A stretch of 64,000 nt of DNA, from contig NMRA01000757.1 in NCBI GenBank assembly GCA_002633005.1, positions 30,990 through 94,989 on the forward strand. Reading direction: 5' to 3'. The notes beneath the pieces are model-generated. The model did not search any database. It was not told the DNA's origin and saw only the letters and a program-made list of their open reading frames with translations. Positions 26,148 through 41,100 of this stretch are shown piece after piece; within the stretch, counting starts at the first letter, position 1, and every line of letters begins with the position of its first letter. The translations under genes and the position numbers were made by a program. Source of the DNA: Phoronis australis. Taxonomy: Eukaryota > Phoronida > Phoronidae.

Positions 26148-29100
26148 CTGGAAGGAAGGGAAAGCAAAGAAATTGGCGCATTTGTTACATGGATTTACAA
26201 AGTTAGAGAACAGAGCAATTTCTCGCTGATAGTAGAAGCAAGAAAACTGTGAAAGGACTATTTGAACCATGATATACTGACATATGTTGCAGTATTTTCA
26301 CTCTACAAGACTTCTAAAGTGGCGTTGAAAATAAATCACATTTTGCTTACTAAGATCTCATTGTTGACATAATCCGAATAGGACTTTAAGTAAACAAGGA
26401 ACAAACATAAACAAGGTAAGTTTTTACATTTAGCCTCAAAATTACGTACCATAAATTGTAGAGAAATTAGAACATTCCGCTCAGTGTATCAAGTCCTGCA
26501 TCCGAAAGTTGTGGCAGGCTACATTACAAGTTTGCAATGGTTGTGTTTAAGTTTCAGTTTAACGTTTGATTTACGGCAGTGATAAGCTGTCTGCTGTCTA
26601 TGTACGGCAGTGATAAGCTGTCTGCTGTCTATGTACGGCAGTGATAAGCTGTCTGCTGTCTATGAGTCAAATGTAATGAGCATTCGCTTATTTCAACTGT
26701 TGCATTTTTCTCATTTAAATTTCAAAGTTAATAATAAAATACCTCATGTCGACCACAACGGTATGGTTCAGTCAAAATCGACTCACATTTTGACAAAGAT
26801 ACGCCTGCATTTTTCAACAAGAGCAACGCAGAGCGTTGAAATGCGCCCACAATTGCACCGTATACGGTATCCTTCTAGGGTTGTTTATTGGTACCATAAA
26901 GTGGCCAGTAGAGGGCATATATGTAGTATGTTGTACTTTGCAAAATGGAAAGGCATGGTACTTGTCTCCTCAATAGGCTAGGGGCAAAATGTGAGTAATC
27001 TTCATAATACAAGCACATCCTATACACCAGTTGCTTAAAGCACCACAGAAACATAGAATTAAAAACAAATTTACCAACATACGAGATTAGCACAGCATTA
27101 GAATGCCAGAAACAAATTTCTACTTGGAACTTATCCTTCATAGTCACGAAGTAACACAAAGTACACACCTGAAGAAAATACAGAGGTCAATGTAAAATAC
27201 TAAAATTGCCACTAGAGGCAAATACTAAAATTGCCACTAGAGGAATACCGGTAGTCAGAATCATCCTAAAGTCGTCATCGTCCGTTGTCAACATCACATA
27301 AATACACTTGCTAAATTTAGTAAAGATCCTGCAAACGGTTTGGGAGATACAGCCATGGGCGCAAAAAAAACAAAACTACCAGTAGGAGGCGCCACAGTAG
27401 TCCAAATCATCTGAAAATCATTGTCAGCTGTCTTCCAATTTTCACAATCATCCTTTGAGCGGTTTGGTTGATAGAGGGGTGGACGCAAAAATACAGACTC
27501 GAAAACAGTAAAAATGGCCACTAGGTGGCGCAAACTATGTCGAATCCATCTGAAAACAGGAGGATAGCGTCATCTCACTAATAGGTGCCTACACACTAAA
27601 TTTCATGAAAATCCGTTCAGGACTTTTGAAGATACAAAGGTAAGCGTAAAAAACTAAAATTGCCACTAGGGGGCACACCGGTAGTCGGATCCGTCCGAAA
27701 GTTCGCACATGCCGTCCCATTCATGAATGGAACATATGTGCCAAATTTCATGAACGTATGTCAAAGGGTTTTGGAGATAGAGCAGCGGACGCCGGACAGA
27801 CGCCGCCCGGACGGACGGACGGAGATGACGGCATAATGCGTCCACATACAAATATGTGGGCGCATAAAAATTGTTCCATTGAAAGAACAGCACTGTCTGT
27901 GGCCTGGCATACAAATGGTGTCATCACCCTGGATAGAGTTACCAATTGGGCACTAGTATCCTAATTGACCAACCCTTGTGGAGTGAGTTCGGTCCCTGAG
28001 TGAAATGAATTACCTGGTTCGGCTGACCATTTCTTTACAATAGCTGTGGACAACTCCCTCAAAGCTTGCTGACCACTCAGTTTGATTAGTTGGGTAAGAA
28101 GCTGCAGCACAGCCATCCACATTGACCTACATCTGACTTGGATGTCCTGATTGGCTACAGAGTACAGATAGAGAGAAAAGATTGACAAGTGAGGCTCCGC
28201 CCTCAACACAGTGAACTACTGGCTGAGAATCCACTTCAAGTTCATGACTCAAGATAAGTTCTCTAATAACAAAGGCCTTCTCCTATGGATTTTCATCATT
28301 CTACTAGTATCCAGACAGCTCTAGCAATGCTTTGGCATTACAAGAAAATACGATTTAAGCACTCAGTCTCAGGCACATCAAAACATAATTATGTGAATTA
28401 GCCTTTTCATGCTACCGTATATTGCGTCACCATGACAAAACTACAAATAAAAATGGCCGATAGACGAAATTTTGAGTTTTCTTCTGTATCTGCTTTAGGG
28501 GTACATATCTGCCTCAGTACCAGAGGATATTCAATAAAGAAAAAATGTGAGGAACTGTTGATAGGAGTTATTTGAAATAACCGAGAATTTTTGCGGTGAT
28601 GAAAGTCAAGTAATAAGCCTAATCTACTCATTGCATTTGGCACTTACTGACTTCACTTCAACAGAGTAAGACGACTATTCACAAAATTTGACAACTCTTT
28701 GAAAACTAATGTAGAGACTCTTAATTTCTGTCACAAGGAAAAACGAATGAAATTCAAAGCTTCTGACTGCTTTCATGGAATTTAGGATTATTTCACTAGA
28801 AGAAACTATAATTGTAATATTTGTGGTTTTTATTAGAAAAATTAGCATAAACATTCAGATTGACCTAAATTTAGAACAGGCTTAGGAGAAAGGTGTTGCC
28901 TTCCTTTGCCTTCATGAAAATTGATCGTTATCACGTGTAACTGAACTGAAACGTATGCTTGATGAGATGAAATACACATTTTTGATGTTCAGAGGAGACT
29001 TGCTCTGTTACATAAGATAATGTGTTATTGCTGGCTAACAAAGTGAATGGTAGTTACAACTGATTCTGAATGTGAGTCGAGACACACTCCTACATCTTAT

Positions 29101-32100
29101 GTAACATTCTATGTTTTACACGCTGGTTATTATTTTAAAAGGCAACAGAAATCTCCGCAATAGTTTCTATTTTGAAAGACGACAATTAATTCAAACCATT
29201 TATTATTACCTGAGTAGTCAACAGTAAGTAAGGAGAGAAGACATCTGCAGACATCTGTGTTGTGCAATATATCTGTGCGAGTATGACTGTCAGCCGACGC
29301 CCACACGCAGAGCAAGTGAAGGATGTGTTCATGCATGTCAATCAAATGATGAAAGGCGTTTAGTAGGCGGGTCTTTGTCTGTTGGCATGACGATAGCTCA
29401 GTAATGTAGCCTTGAAGCACCTCACTGCTCAATAAACTGCAAGCAGGGAAGTGGCTTGTTGCAATATTCTTGACTAACAAGTAATAAGGTTGACAGTTGT
29501 ATAAATTTTTACTAAACGATTGTGTTTTGTCCAAATGTGACAGTGAAATATGTTGCAAAAAAAGTGACCAGCAATGACTGTGTACTCTATACTGGTCAAA
29601 ATTTAAGATAAAGCCATAGACAACAGCCAGGTCATGGTAGTAATTGTAGACTAGTAACTAGAGTGAACAAGTTTGATAAAGAAACTAACCACAGAAACAG
29701 TCAGCTAGTTTAACTCATTGACAGACCAATTTATGCCTTTCTTCGGTCAAAATTGTTTAATTGTGTTTAAAAACACAGTGACAGTGTCTTTTCAGATACG
29801 TTAAAAGTAGTTTGATATACATGACAAAGTAAAGATAGAAGTGGTATAATAGTAATTTTTATTTTAAACAAAAACAAATTACCTGAAAATGTACTGCAAC
29901 AACTCGTGCTGCCTTAAATGTGTCACGGTGTCCTCTGGGGCCAGTTTTACAAGGTTACGCATCAGTTGACATAGTGCGGAGATGAGGCCGGGCGAACTCA
30001 CTGTCTGATATTGGGGCTCTACTGAATGACTGATGTCACTATTGACATCACCTACAGTGAGATATGTAATGTATGGTAATGAACAAAGACACAGTACTCT
30101 AGATGAGGGATGGGGAGCTCACTGTCCGACTCAAACAGCAATTTGATCGCGGCCGATGACAAGGCAAATGTTTGGAGACCAAAGACAAGCAAATTGAAGA
30201 TTGGAGAATTTTTCGGATCGTTCAACTGCACAAAACTATTTGCAAAATAGTGATGAAATGTTAACAATAATTACAACACTTTTGAAAAACATTCGCAAAG
30301 CCTTGATTAACAATAACAAATAATTAAAACTCATGATATACTATAAACTATTAAAATTTAAAACCATGATTTACTGATAATTAGTTTTTGTGGAAGTAAT
30401 AACAGAACAAATTCACGTAATATAGAAACATTTTAATTTGCATTAGAATGAATAATTATTAGCGGTACGTAACTATATGTATATTATCAACAAGATATCA
30501 AAAATGAGTCAAAATATTTAAAAAATCAATTGAATGATTTAAAATTCATCATGAAGTCTTGCTCAGTGACTAGTGATAATATTGACGACATCAGAACAAC
30601 TCCCGTGTCTTCACACACATTGAATGTGAGTAGCCCACCCTGAACAGAGATTGTGGCCACAATCTTCCCGGCACCATCTACAGTCAACTGGTTGTCATGA
30701 TGGTACATCAGTCATCACTGAAGAAGTACCAGTAATAGGTTTGAAAGTTTTGATTTTTACACTAACTTTTTGGTAACTATCGTTATTAAATCATATAATT
30801 ATTTTAATTCACCTTGTACAGAGGTAGGTGAGTTTGTCCCTGTTGTCACGGTAGTGGGGGTCAGTTGTGGGCTGGACTGTGGTTGCCGTTGGATACTGTG
30901 GCGTGTTTCACCCAGGGTCTCTGGACGAACACCAGATGGCACTGTGGTTGGCTTTAAAATAAATTTAGCAAACTGTGCAATTGAACTCAAAAATGCAAAT
31001 GCACCAAGCAGCACAATCTACGACAACTAACAATTGTTCATTGTTCATATTGAACAGAGGGTTGATCATCTTATTTGGTCAATTGCAGGACAGTTTATGT
31101 TGGGTCAACTGCGTTATTTCCCTTTTGTTGTATGCACAGTACATTAAAACCACGGCAACAGTAATGTACAGTAAAATATATCCCTAAGATGACCTGGAAT
31201 TTACTTTTTACTAATTAAGGATGTCAAAAAAATTATTGGACTATATGTACTAAGCGCACGTAAATCCACTGCACAATAGAATGACTGGGTCAAGGTCTTG
31301 GTCCCAATAAAGCACTACATCAGTGAAAACTCGCATAAATTTCGAAAGTCATACTCACCCTAGTTTGATGTGGCGGAGAGTTGTCGTGGGTAACATTAAT
31401 TTGACCGTGAGTTGGACTGGGGTTTTCTGAATTGAAAACATTCGTATATGAATCCTTGGATTTTTTAATGAAAACATGACAGTATAATAATATGTACAAC
31501 CAGCGATATAGGCTTAAATGGTCAACAGGATGATGATGAAAGCTTTTTAATAAAAATAATATATAAATATATACAAGCATTTCAGTCAGTGCCGACAGAA
31601 AGAATATTATAATAAAAAATGGATGACAGGAAATACACTTTCATATTCTCTCAACTTCCAACGATGCTCCATGAGTATTAAATCAGCAAGCACACGATAT
31701 GGCCGACAAGTGAAATTTCACTTCATCAAATTTCTTCACAAAAACAAAGACTAAAATTAGAAATTTGAAAATGGCACATGTACGCATTGCCTGCCACTTG
31801 AATTGGCAATTGAAATAGAATCTTATCACGGTAAGGAATCTCATGAGACCAATTTTATGGCAGTAGAAATCCAAATTCAATTTTTGCCATTTAGCAACTT
31901 ACACACTCAGTTAGAAACTGGGGCAGCTTTAAGATTTTGCCAAAATGATGAGTAATAACCCATCGCCGACTACAAGAGGACTGGCCAAGAAGGACAAGTG
32001 GAATTTGCTCGATTACTGTTGGCATATTTTGTAGTAAGTAACTCACCTGATGTGGTCAGAGTGTTTTCAGACACAACCGGAGTGACTACAGGTGATAATG

Positions 32101-35100
32101 TGGCCACATTGATGGTGTGTATGGCTGGTTGTGGGCAGTAGTTGGACAGTACAGTAACCACTTCTGGATAGAAGTTTGTGTGTTCAAGAAGAACCAGCAA
32201 GGCCACTAGTCCGGTCAGTTGAACCTAGAAAGTACAGAAATGCCAACTTGTGGTACTTATAGCAGTGGAATACTGAAATACACTGTTGCTAAAGGGTTAT
32301 GGAGTAATTGCTGGAAAAAACCGTTAAGCACCATGAGTTATAATTGTAGACTGAGATTAAAGAAGTGTAGATTTTAGCATCAGTTATTAATTCTTAGATC
32401 ATCAAGCAGAAAAATTGCCATGTAATGGGATGATCAAATGATTCGCAAAATGGTCAAAAACGCAATCACAAAACATCGCTGGATGAAAGAAAATTTTTTT
32501 TTCATACTTTCAATTCATTTATCAATGGTAAAACAAGAATAACCATTAGATGACACCCAATCAGTGCATTGCCTCAACAAATTCACCCCCATATTTACTC
32601 CTTTTCCCACTCTCAGACTAACAGGCAACAAACAGACAATGTGTCCAACTCTCAGACTAACACAGGCAACAAACAGACAATGTGTCCAACTCTCAGACTA
32701 ACACAGGCAACAAACAGACAATGTGTCCAACTGTCAGACAAACACAGACAACAAACAGACAGTGTGTCCAACTCTCAGACTAACACAGGCAACCAACAGG
32801 CAATGTGTGCAACTCTCATACTAACACAGACAACAAACAGACAATGTGTCCAACTCTCAGACTAACACAGACAACAAACAGACAATGTGTCCAACTCTCA
32901 GACTAACACAGGCAACCAACAGGCAATGTGTGCAACTCTCATACTAACACAGACAACAAACAGACAATGTGTCCAACTCTCAGACTAACACAGACAACAA
33001 ACAGACAACGTGTCCAACTCTCAGTCTGCCAGACAACACTAAATTCAAACTGTGGTCTCGCAAGCGAGAGTCCACATTCTAAAGCACAGTCCAAATTCTA
33101 AAGCACAGTCCACATTCTAAAGCACAGTCCACATTCTAAAGCACAGTCCACATTCTAAAGCACAGTTTAACCACTTTGCCCACCACGCACATCATCATCC
33201 TTGTGCTTAATGACTGGTCCTTCTTCATCTGTCAGGCACAGAGTGGTCAAGTTGACCAATAGGAGAGCAGCCTATAAAATACCGAGAACATAACAAGGAT
33301 TATTGATAACTAAACAATAGGAAAACATCAATAACTTTTTGTAAAAATACTCTCCTTTGTCTAGAGGTCAGAATGTTGATCTCCAAACAGCTGGATCTCA
33401 ACACATGACTAACAAGGTAACAGTGTTACTATACATTACATTTGAGAACCATACAATGTCCATCACATAGTGAACTTGGTTAAAATAGGAACTCTGTAAG
33501 CGGATCAAGCAACTAGTCTAGGTCATTGGAGAACAAACTTTAAGTTGCTGGACTTGAGTTTGGCCAATAAGACGGTTAAAATTAAACCAAATTTTTGTGT
33601 GTAATGCATCAAAACATGATCTGTGTTCCCGGTGTAAAAATACATCAAGCAGTGTGTTCTTGCATTCTCTAACAATAATCGTGGAAATATTTATTATAAT
33701 CAATGTCCCCGGAAAAGTTCAAAACATTGGCAATCAAATGTCCAAGTGTTTCCGAAAAAATTCAAAACTTTGTGAAATTTTGTAAAATCTTGTTTGGTTT
33801 CAAATTCAAACAATTAAAAACTAGTCAAAAATTGTTGAAAAAAGAATTCAGCGATTTTAAAATGGCATAGAATGTGAAAAACTTGATCTCAGCCACTGAA
33901 ACAGAAATCCAACAATAACAACTTCAAGCAGCAGCTGGTTTGACTTCTTTGAGTGGATGCGCGTATATATATCATTAGGGACGGAGAAACTGCAATGGGA
34001 TGAAAGAATTTACATTTCTCAGGTGCTTTAACAATACTGAATCTCACAATTCTTTCTAGAAATTATTGCAATATTCAAATTGAATAACTCTCACAGTAGG
34101 ATATCCAAGAAGTAGCTTGGTCAGAATCAGTTTAAAAGGTAATACGTTTTCGTGTTGCATGCCTGTTTGAGCCACAACATTAAGACATTGCTAACAGACA
34201 TGTGGAAGTAACACAAATCGTTCCTACCTGTTGTCTAACAAAGCTACACTCAGTGACGCTGAGTAACACAGTGATGGCCACACCCCAGATACCACCAGAG
34301 ATCTCTCGACACTGTTCACATACAGTTCTGCAGCCAGTTAATGAACTAGTCAATGCCACAGTGAGACACAAACCGGCTGCGCGAACCTGCAGACAAGATA
34401 GACAGCAAAATTGAAAGTCACTTAAAGGATAAAATCATGGTTACCAGCCTTGAGACTAAAATAAGAAAAAAAGTGGTAAAAACATTCCAGGAGTTACTGA
34501 CGCAAAAGATGTCTGTGTGTGAGTGGTGCTCACAAATGTCCCCGTGCCAACGAGAAAGAAACAGCGTCCGAAACGTCTCAGCTTTTAGTTCAATTACACC
34601 CATTATCTTGCCTACTTCACTAAGCTTTATTTAAGCAACAACACTTACACAGCAAGCTGACCCTCTTTGTTGGATTTAAGAATAAGAAATCAGCATGGCA
34701 AACACACTAATTTTCAACAAAGGCAAACCTTGTTAAAAGTAACATAGCTTTTTTAAAGCAATTATGGAAAAACAAAAAATAATTTGAAAATTTGTCAAAA
34801 CTTTTTCAAAAGATTTCCCTCATTTTCAACAGGAAGAGATTCTGTCAACTTTTAGAATAAAAGCAGCACCGGGCTAGGTCACTACCTCAGAGTTCCACTA
34901 TGAGACACTGTAAATTGGAAACTTTGTAACAAATCTATGCAGCAGACAATGCAGTCGTATATTCAATCATTATTGTCTGCAAGCAGGACTGTCTAACTGT
35001 CACCATTAATACCAATAACACCCACTGTACACAGTCACCCTAAAGATGTACTGTCTAGCTGCCTCATTATTCTGATATCACCCCTAAGTTATACTGTCCA

Positions 35101-38100
35101 GCTACCCTGTTATTCTAATAACACCCTGAAGTTGTACTGTCCAGCTACCCCATTACTCTAATAACAGCCTGAAGTTGTACAGTCTAACTGCTCCATTATT
35201 CTGATATCACCCTAAAGTTGTACTTAAAAGCTACCCCTTTATTCTGATAACACCCTGAATTTGTACTGTCTAGCTTCCCCGTTATTCTGGTATCTGATAG
35301 CACCTCCGAAAGTTCTACTGTCTAGCTACCCCCTCATTCTGATAACACCCTGCAGTTGCACTGTCTAGCTGCCCTGTTATTCTGATACCACCTCCGAAAG
35401 TTGTACTGTCTAGCTACCCTGTTATTCTGATAACATCCTAAAGTTGTGCTATCCAGCAATCCACAACTTGAATTTCTAACTCTGTACCAAATGTGAACTG
35501 GTACAACAAACATTACCTCGGGGTCTCTGTAGGTCCAGAGTGGAAAAAGCCAGTTGAAGCCATCATCAGCGGGCACGTTGTCACCCGTTGGTCTCTTGTA
35601 CAGCCAATGTGTGGACCAGTCCTGCACAACAAGAAACAACTAATAAAAGGACCACATGATTCATGTCATCAGATATTTCAAAGATTACCTAAAATCTCAG
35701 ACATCAAACTTCTTAAGGCAGTAAGAATTCAGATGAGTTGCATACATTCCATTTTTGTAGTGACCTCTAGCAAGTGAGTGGCTAAAAAGGCTTAATCTAT
35801 CTAGGTTTCCTATGATCACCATAAAATGTAACATTATTAAATTTTACGTTGATAAATAAATGCTTTTTATTGTCATAACTGACATCATCATTATTATGTC
35901 TACAAACTACTGTTATTACATTGGCCCAGTCTACAGATCCAAGACACTCGCAAAAAGCAACATCACGCAACACTTCACGAGACATTGCCATGCATTATGA
36001 GTGATGAGCTTTGTCACACTTGATTTTCTCACCAAAGTCTCATGTCTACTGCACTAAGCCCTTTTTCAGAATCTTAAGATGTAAGCCAGCACAAAAATTG
36101 TGGAATAATTTCCAAGAAAACAATAAACGGAACCCAAATTAACGATAAACAGATGACATAAATCACAAATACTTTTTAGTACGACAAAACTCAAGTAATT
36201 TTTTATGAAGACTTTATCGCTAGTGCTGAAGTCATCTCTACAGCTCTTCAATACAGAACAATACTTCAAGTGTAAGAGAAACTGTAAAAAGGTACCCACC
36301 TTGTCGTCTGCTATCCTTGCCATTTCATGCGCCACATGAAGGAGGCAGACGGCAGCACACCTGGTAACTCCCTTGCCCATGAATGACATGGTGGTAGAGC
36401 CACGGCCCAGGTGGAAGGCAGAGAGCACCTCAAGCAAGGATTGTAGCATCTCCACACACAGGCTGTGACTGTCCAGTGTGGTACAGTCAGCGCTCCAACC
36501 ACGTCTGCCGAGGTAAGATGGAATTTATGAAGCCTTGGTGAATGACGTAGGTGTTTATTACAACAGGCATATGTGCTAACATTTTGAGAAACACTTAAAG
36601 CTAGGAAACGCCAAAGACACCTAGTGTTCCAGCACATGCAGCTTCTGGCAAAAACATTTAATGAAGGACCTTCTCTAGCGAGTCCAGGTTATGGAAGAGA
36701 TGCGCATCAGTGATAAGGAAATCTAGCATCTTACGATGTTAAGGACATCATTAATTCTAAAATCCAACACAGTGATAATTAATCGAAGTCAAAGTCGCAA
36801 CTGAAATGTTGTCAGTGGTGCATCTTCTTGTCAATGTCACTGGGAATCCATTCTCAAAGAACACCACATAACAATTGTATTTTCGAGGTACCATCGTCTC
36901 TAGCGAGGCGGAGTTACACAACTGAGATCCGTGCTAGACACACTCAAAAATGCCTGCTCGAAATCATGAGTGACAGCATATCCTGCAAACGTAATTCCAA
37001 ATTTGGACTCGTAAAAAGTGATACCAAATAAAAAAACAACAAACATCTGCCCAGCACCACCTGGTTCTACTCGTACTTTACTTTTAATTTTTCTACTCAT
37101 ATTTTCGAGCATGACAAGCCATGTGAGATACATCAGCGACGTCAAGACCTCTCTCATGACAAACCATCCCCCCATACCTTGCAGTAACATGCATGAGGCA
37201 GTCCAGTGTCCTTTCAAGTGAGGCCAGATTATAAAAGTGAGGCGCATCAGCGACCTCGAGGCGATGAATGAGCTGACGGGCCAGATCACCTGATACAACA
37301 TGGCTGAATGCACTGGAAATAGAACGACGTAAATAAACGTGATAGACTGAACCTAGGTGAGGAAACACAGCATAAGTCAATAAAACATTACACTACGCCA
37401 GTTCAGGGCTAACCAATGATAAGAAGACCGTACCTGTGTACAAAAGCTCGGGCCTGCAAACACAAAACATCACTCCTGAAAAACAGGAATCGACTGAGCA
37501 CAGTTTATGTGACAGTCCAAGGTCTCATGTTTCGGTTATAGCATTGTAATATTAAATTCAAGGTTAAAGCCTGTATTTCTAAGTCTAGGCTTTCAGTTAA
37601 CCATACGTAGTTTTCACAAAGTTCATTAGCCCAGCAGTTTGTCTACAGTAATCTAACTTATATGAATTTGGAACAACTGTCAACTACAGTGATTGATAAG
37701 TAGTTAAATTTCTAACATCACTGGTGAAGGATATCATACAGGGGGAAGGAAGAATGTCAGCATAAGAAAAAAGAGGCAAACCAAAGGCTTTTTCAGTCAT
37801 GCACCAATAGGTTCGTGCAAACGTGCCTATGAATATAATGGTAAGTTTGAACACCACACAACCGATAAAAGAACGCAGTCAGATCATTATCACTGAACTA
37901 ATCAAAATTACCTTGATGTTAACGAATATGGAGCTGTAGTGACCACACTTTTTACAAGTGTGAGAGTTTCTTTACTGACCATCCTAGAATAGAAAGGCAA
38001 CAAGCCACCTGACAAGTGACAAATATCGGCATACATTCACTACTCTATGTAGCTTCATCACTTTCTTAGTTAAAACATACTTCTAATTTATGTACACTTG

Positions 38101-41100
38101 AGTTTAATTGGCAAGATTGCTGCATTTCTTTTTCTTTCATATTTGTACCATTCATAGTCATTTCAAATTAACAAAAACAAATATAAGTACCTTTCAAGGC
38201 TCTTACGTCACGTTTTACAGAATTTTAAAATTCTATAAATCGTGCAAGTTAAAAGGAATTTCACAGTGGCACCTACCTGCCATATTTCTTGAATAACTCA
38301 TCATTTTCACCAACCCCGTGTTGCCCATTGCTGGTGCTCTCACCAATCAGCTGAAGCATGGGGCCAGGTCGGGTCATGACCTCTGACAACCAGGTCACCA
38401 TTTTGTTGTCAGGGAAATGGCCCAAGGTCAGGCGCAAGGACAGCACAGAGGCAATTTGTGAAAGCAGATTTTTGTCGGCAGCTGAAGATGGCGTTGTGCA
38501 AAGGAACCTTAGAAATAATTTATATTTAATTACTTGTTCATCGAAGTCAAGTTGCCACCACTTTAAAGAGTAAAGTGTTGACAGAAGTTAATTAATTAAT
38601 TTAAATCATAAAACACTTCAAAATCATACTATACGCAGAAAAAGGCCAAAGTACAAATCAAAAGACAAAAAATGTGCATATGTTGTATCCAACCAGACAG
38701 AGATTTATTAAAAAAGTAGCTTAGCTGTAAAACAGAGTGTATAGACTAATATAGCCATATAGCGATCGGATTAAAGCTTAGGTGTAAAACAGAGTGTACA
38801 CACTAATATATCCATACCGATATAGGATTAAAGCCCAAGTAAAAATTACGAACTTTGCTATATGATACAAGATGATATAGCACTTCCATCCCATACACAC
38901 TGTCACATTACAACTGGCAAGTATTACATACAAACTGTCACATTACAACTGGCAAGTATTACACACAAACTGTCACATTACAACTGGCAAGTATTACACA
39001 ACGACCATAGATTCAAGGAGAGAGTCATCCCTGAGGTGCACAGACCTGTTAAAAGCTTGCTTCCACTGTTCTCCATCAACATGACAAGGGCTACCAGACC
39101 CAAAGGAGCTCACAACGTACATTCTGAGCCTTGACAGAGCGTCAGTGACATGTATGTGTGATGTGGCGTTCATGATGGCATAGAGCGACTGCAAGATGCC
39201 ATCGTCGCGGTGACTGACGCGTATGATCATAGTGTCCTCTGGTGTGAGACGTAGTTTGTCGCTGAATCTAACACAGAAAAGAAATTAACAAAGAAACTAA
39301 ATTATGTGATGCAGTTTCAAAAAACAACTTTGAAGAAACTAAAGAAAATAGTGAAAAAACTATGAAGTCAATGGTCTTCCATATGATTATGAACTGGTAC
39401 AGTTAAAACATGGAAAAATTTTAATCTCAAATTATTCAGTGAGGTTTTGCCATAACCTAGACATAAAAAGGCACACAAATTAACCAATTACTCATAACCA
39501 TATGTTTATTACAAAAACTACATTGTATGTGCTAAACATTTGCTGATATTTAAAAATAATTTCAATTACAAAAAACATGATGCCAGATAAAAACCCAAGG
39601 GTGTATTATATTTTTTTTAATACCATCTTCACACCATACCCCGATGTCTGTAACACGTGATCCTCGTTCCTGTGGATATCCCGTAGCAATTCGTCCATGT
39701 CGTTATGCCATGACACATTCCACAGGTGGCGCACCAGTTGAGCAGCACTCCCGCCTACAACTGTGTCCACGGTAGGCTCAACAAGAATCGCATGCCTGCT
39801 TGTGATGTCATGGATTGGAGGCTTGAATGGTAGTTTGTATCTAGAACACAAGAATTAGTAAATTGCTAAGAAAAATGAGATAAAAGCCTCACTGAGCACA
39901 ATCTCTGAAAATCACGGCATTACTCCATGCTTTGGGATGGAACTGTAAGAAGCAGGAAGTAGGTCAAATAATAGACAAATTCTAGCAAATACGACATATT
40001 GTACATCAACAGTAACAGCTATTTCAAACAGAAAATCTATGGACTTTAGAACCTTAGATTAGTGTAGTTCACAAATACGTTATCAAACGGGCAATAACAA
40101 AGTTGTGATCAGGGGGTGCCATGGTGCTCCATATATCGGTTGGCACAAACAATCCCCAACCTGATGATGTTAGGACGCCCTCCTTCGGAAGACAAAATTT
40201 ATGGTCTGTACAAATTACTTACCGTGTGGTGAGTAAAGACGGCAGACTAAACGGCACACTGTCAGGTCTGAAATAAGCAATAAATGATGAAAAATCCTTC
40301 ATCAATCCTTGGCTTAGTAACCTCAACATAAACCATCTTGGAAAGAAGACAACATAGCTAATACAAAACAAAATTTCAGACGATAACTTTCAAAGATTTA
40401 GAAAATGCTCAGAATTAGGTACGACAAAACAATGAAAGTGTGAAAAGCAACCACTTGTGGTAATTCTAAGAATAATTAAGCTTCTTTTTGTTGTAAAATC
40501 CTAAAACTCCAATGCCTGTAATGTTTCAGTAAGTCACTTATTGTAAAAAAGACTCAGACTGCATTGAACTCACAGTGCAAGGGAATGAGTCACATCACAG
40601 AAAACCAGGAAAGCTAGCACGTGGGCAGTCTCCAAACGGCAGCGCTCGTTGGAACGCAGCATCACACCACCTAGTGGAAAAACAGAAAGCTACTGTGAAG
40701 GTGAGTTAATGATGGAAACACTTAAATTGACGAAGAGTGGTCGTTTACAAAAAAAATCAAAAATGAAACTTTTCACGAGATAAGAAGATCAAAGGTTAAA
40801 CAGCTATCCACATTAAGGTAATGAGATCACAAAATGTTGAGAATTTTGCGATAATTTCTAAAAAGAGTTTTAAATACTTACATCGTACCACAGTATAATA
40901 GATATTGTGTTGTCTAGACAACGTGCGACGCAGACTGGGACTGTTCTGCAGTAGATAGCGTAACACTCTCATACAGGCAGGTGTGTGACTTGTCCAGACC
41001 TACAAGGCATGGGCGATAAACAAACTATAGGCCCTTTCATATTTACTTAACTCCGGTCTGAGCGGAGCGTCGACGTAAGCAGCGCAGTTAACTGGGCCGT

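Noticed and set aside
30526..30708. Open minus-strand stretch between RTTN exons 30813-30951 and 29883-30051, possible phase-1/phase-1 cassette exon
   Set aside because: Flanking RTTN exons already join in phase and match rotatin order; the putative acceptor is weak and the peptide has no rotatin counterpart.
32569..33065. Possible CRISPR-like array (regular repeats)
   Set aside because: Repeats are contiguous 41-bp units without unique spacers, in an animal intron; an ordinary minisatellite.
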